Shown: positions 6,663 through 7,609 of the stretch, piece by piece
How positions within the stretch are numbered: the stretch's first letter is position 1
Layout of the letters: each line of letters starts with the position of its first letter
DNA from: Bacteroidia bacterium
GTDB lineage: Bacteria > Bacteroidota > Bacteroidia > Bacteroidales > UBA932
Assembly (NCBI GenBank): GCA_025996715.1
Contig: BNTQ01000113.1
Coordinates: 1-7,609 of the forward strand
DNA: 7,609 nt
Reading direction: 5' to 3'
Notes under the pieces: model-generated
The model's input: only the letters and a program-made list of their open reading frames with translations
Databases searched by the model: none
What the model was told of the DNA's origin: nothing
Program-made: the position numbers and the translations under genes

Positions 6663-7239
6663 CAAATTTTATAGAACATTGGCAATGACAAGCGTGTGCG
6701 TGTGCGCCGTAATTTGTTTGGCTGCTGTTTATCTCGTTACCGTAACAATGACCAAAGAGCGCAACACGCTCTATACCTTAGATGCCAACGGCAACGTGCT
6801 GCCAATGGTAAAAAGTAGTGTAGAAAAAGAACGCCCTGTGGAAGTGATGGCGCACGTTAGAATGTTGTTAGAGAATTTGTTTGAAATTGACCGATTTACC
6901 TACAAAGAAAAGTTACAACGCGCCCTCAACTTGGGCAACAACAGCATTTACGCCATCTACAAAGAGCAAGAAAAAGGCGGTTGGTACACCGACGTAGAGC
7001 AATATAACGCTCATAGCACATTGGTTATCAGTGCTTTGAGTTGCACCCAACAATCGCCCTATACTGTCAAAGCAGAATTTTCTGTAATCATCAATTCTGA
7101 TATTACAAAGAACAAACGCTACGACTTAATATGGGATTTGATTGTAGAAGACGGCACGGTGGCACGTACCGAACAAAACCCGCACAATCTTATGGTGGTG
7201 AAAATCACAAAAAGGAAATTCGAGGAAGTAATAGAATAG
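6619..7239 (+). CDS. traK: Inner-membrane platform protein TraK, VirB8-like
   Basis: TraK of Bacteroides conjugative transposons is the VirB8-like bitopic protein that links the inner-membrane complex to the periplasmic core of the channel. Here a short cytoplasmic head is followed by one membrane segment at about 21-44, a junction (TKERNTLYTLDANGNVLPM) and a periplasmic domain of about 150 residues. Features I associate with TraK are the N-terminal aromatic/basic block, the ERPVEVMAHVRMLLENLF stretch at 71-88, the helix KEKLQRALNLG, and the C-terminal NPHNLMVVKIT at 187-197. The length, 206 residues, is normal for TraK. It follows traJ by 13 A/T-rich bases without a Shine-Dalgarno sequence, as usual in Bacteroidetes. 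The first 14-15 codons are also present in reverse at 7531-7609. Confidence 0.85.
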   Translation: MSKFFKSLAEVNVAAKFYRTLAMTSVCVCAVICLAAVYLVTVTMTKERNTLYTLDANGNVLPMVKSSVEKERPVEVMAHVRMLLENLFEIDRFTYKEKLQRALNLGNNSIYAIYKEQEKGGWYTDVEQYNAHSTLVISALSCTQQSPYTVKAEFSVIINSDITKNKRYDLIWDLIVEDGTVARTEQNPHNLMVVKITKRKFEEVIE

Positions 7240-7268
7240 TTTCAGGTTTCAAAATTTCAAGTTTCAAG
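7240..7268. repeat. Four imperfect short repeats of TTTCAAG after traK
   Basis: The stretch reads TTTCAGG, TTTCAAAA, TTTCAAG, TTTCAAG, beginning at the second base after the traK stop codon, and then turns into TTTTTAAATTGAATTATT before the next start. It lies in the largest gap (47 bases) of the second operon. It could be a low-complexity intergenic repeat, a regulator site or a small mobile repeat; no hairpin is visible. Confidence 0.55.
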
Positions 7269-7286
7269 TTTTTAAATTGAATTATT

Positions 7287-7553
7287 ATGAAAAAATTTCG
7301 TTTCAATGCTGTTCAAAAGGAATGGCTGGCGCGTGTAGTAATGGTAGCCGTCTTTGTGGGGCTACCTATGTTGGCAGATGCAGCACCGACGGAGGATGCC
7401 AACATTAGTAAGATTGGTAAGACTATAACCAATATAGTAATGACTCTCATCGCTACAGCAGTACTTGCTGTGGGATTAATCAGGTGTGGTATGCTTGGCA
7501 TTACTTATATGGCTAAACCAGAAAATGAACGCGGCAACATTTACTTCTGCTAA
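7287..7553 (+). CDS. Truncated small membrane protein, possible VirB2/TraE-like pilin
   Basis: The protein opens with a basic head (MKKFRF) and a hydrophobic segment at about 15-30 ending LADAA, a likely signal peptide cleaved near residue 32-33. A short polar stretch (PTEDANISKIGK) precedes a second hydrophobic segment at about 46-74, after which comes YMAKPENE. Signal peptide, small mature part and hydrophobic helix fit a VirB2/TrbC-type pilin precursor, and conjugative loci need one. In Bacteroides elements the small hydrophobic protein TraE lies before traG, so this position, after traK, is unusual. The reading frame is reliable only to residue 81: from base 7531 the DNA is a reverse copy of the traK start, so the end RGNIYFC and the stop at 7551-7553 are most likely not native. 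The true gene probably continues with a second mature membrane helix. The family call is tentative. Confidence 0.6.
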   Translation: MKKFRFNAVQKEWLARVVMVAVFVGLPMLADAAPTEDANISKIGKTITNIVMTLIATAVLAVGLIRCGMLGITYMAKPENERGNIYFC

Positions 7554-7609
7554 TGATTTGAAAAATTTACTCATAATTTAATAGTTTTTATCCCACAGGC
7601 TTGGGCTTA
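7531..7609 (-). repeat. Right arm of the 79-bp exact inverted repeat, probable fold-back artefact
   Basis: Every base from 7531 to 7609 is the reverse complement of 6584-6662. It contains a fragment of traK and traJ in the wrong orientation and abruptly cuts the gene that starts at 7287. A perfect match ending exactly at the window edge is typical of a template-switch chimera or an assembly error at a contig end; a real inverted duplication is the less likely alternative. Confidence 0.93.

Noticed and set aside
6584..7609. The large inverted repeat as the terminal repeats of a transposon carrying traK
   Set aside because: The arms are coding sequence from the traJ/traK junction, there is no transposase or target duplication visible, and the enclosed genes continue the tra operon in its expected order.

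Overview
The window looks like part of the transfer region of a Bacteroidetes conjugative element (integrative conjugative element or conjugative plasmid). The assignment rests on a run of genes that match the tra order of Bacteroides conjugative transposons of the CTnDOT type: a ParA-type ATPase, a VirB4/TraG ATPase, a TraI-like secreted protein, a TraJ/VirB6-like polytopic protein and a TraK/VirB8-like protein, all on the + strand. The AT-rich DNA, the near absence of Shine-Dalgarno sequences and the A/T-rich stretches just before start codons also fit Bacteroidetes. I cannot name a genus.

Layout. Bases 24-1404 hold a two-gene unit: a ParA/TraA ATPase and a small protein with a disordered middle and a ribbon-helix-helix-like C-terminus, probably its partner. 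A strong intrinsic terminator at 1428-1458 closes this unit. Bases 1405-1689 are a 285-base non-coding stretch that is unusually rich in structure: a second hairpin, a 13-bp direct repeat that carries a Bacteroidetes-like promoter reading, and three overlapping, mutually exclusive inverted repeats. A second tightly packed unit then runs from 1690 to about 7530: an unrecognised one-pass membrane protein, traG (virB4), traI, traJ, traK and a small membrane protein that may be a VirB2-like pilin subunit. Junctions in the first part are 1 base, a 4-base ATGA overlap and 2 bases, so these genes are almost certainly co-transcribed and translationally linked.

How the genes work together. TraG powers assembly and secretion, TraJ and TraK build the inner-membrane platform and the periplasmic link, TraI is a secreted helical component, and the last gene may supply the pilus subunit. 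Together they form part of the mating channel. The outer-membrane core (TraM/TraN), coupling protein, relaxase and integrase are not in the window.

The most important caution is at the right end. The last 79 bases (7531-7609) are an exact reverse complement of 6584-6662, the traJ/traK junction. The last gene runs into this fold-back copy and stops there, so its final seven residues are probably artefactual and its true 3' end is missing. I did not find a convincing new defence or other undescribed system. The most original signals are the structured leader at 1567-1652 and the non-standard gene content around traG.
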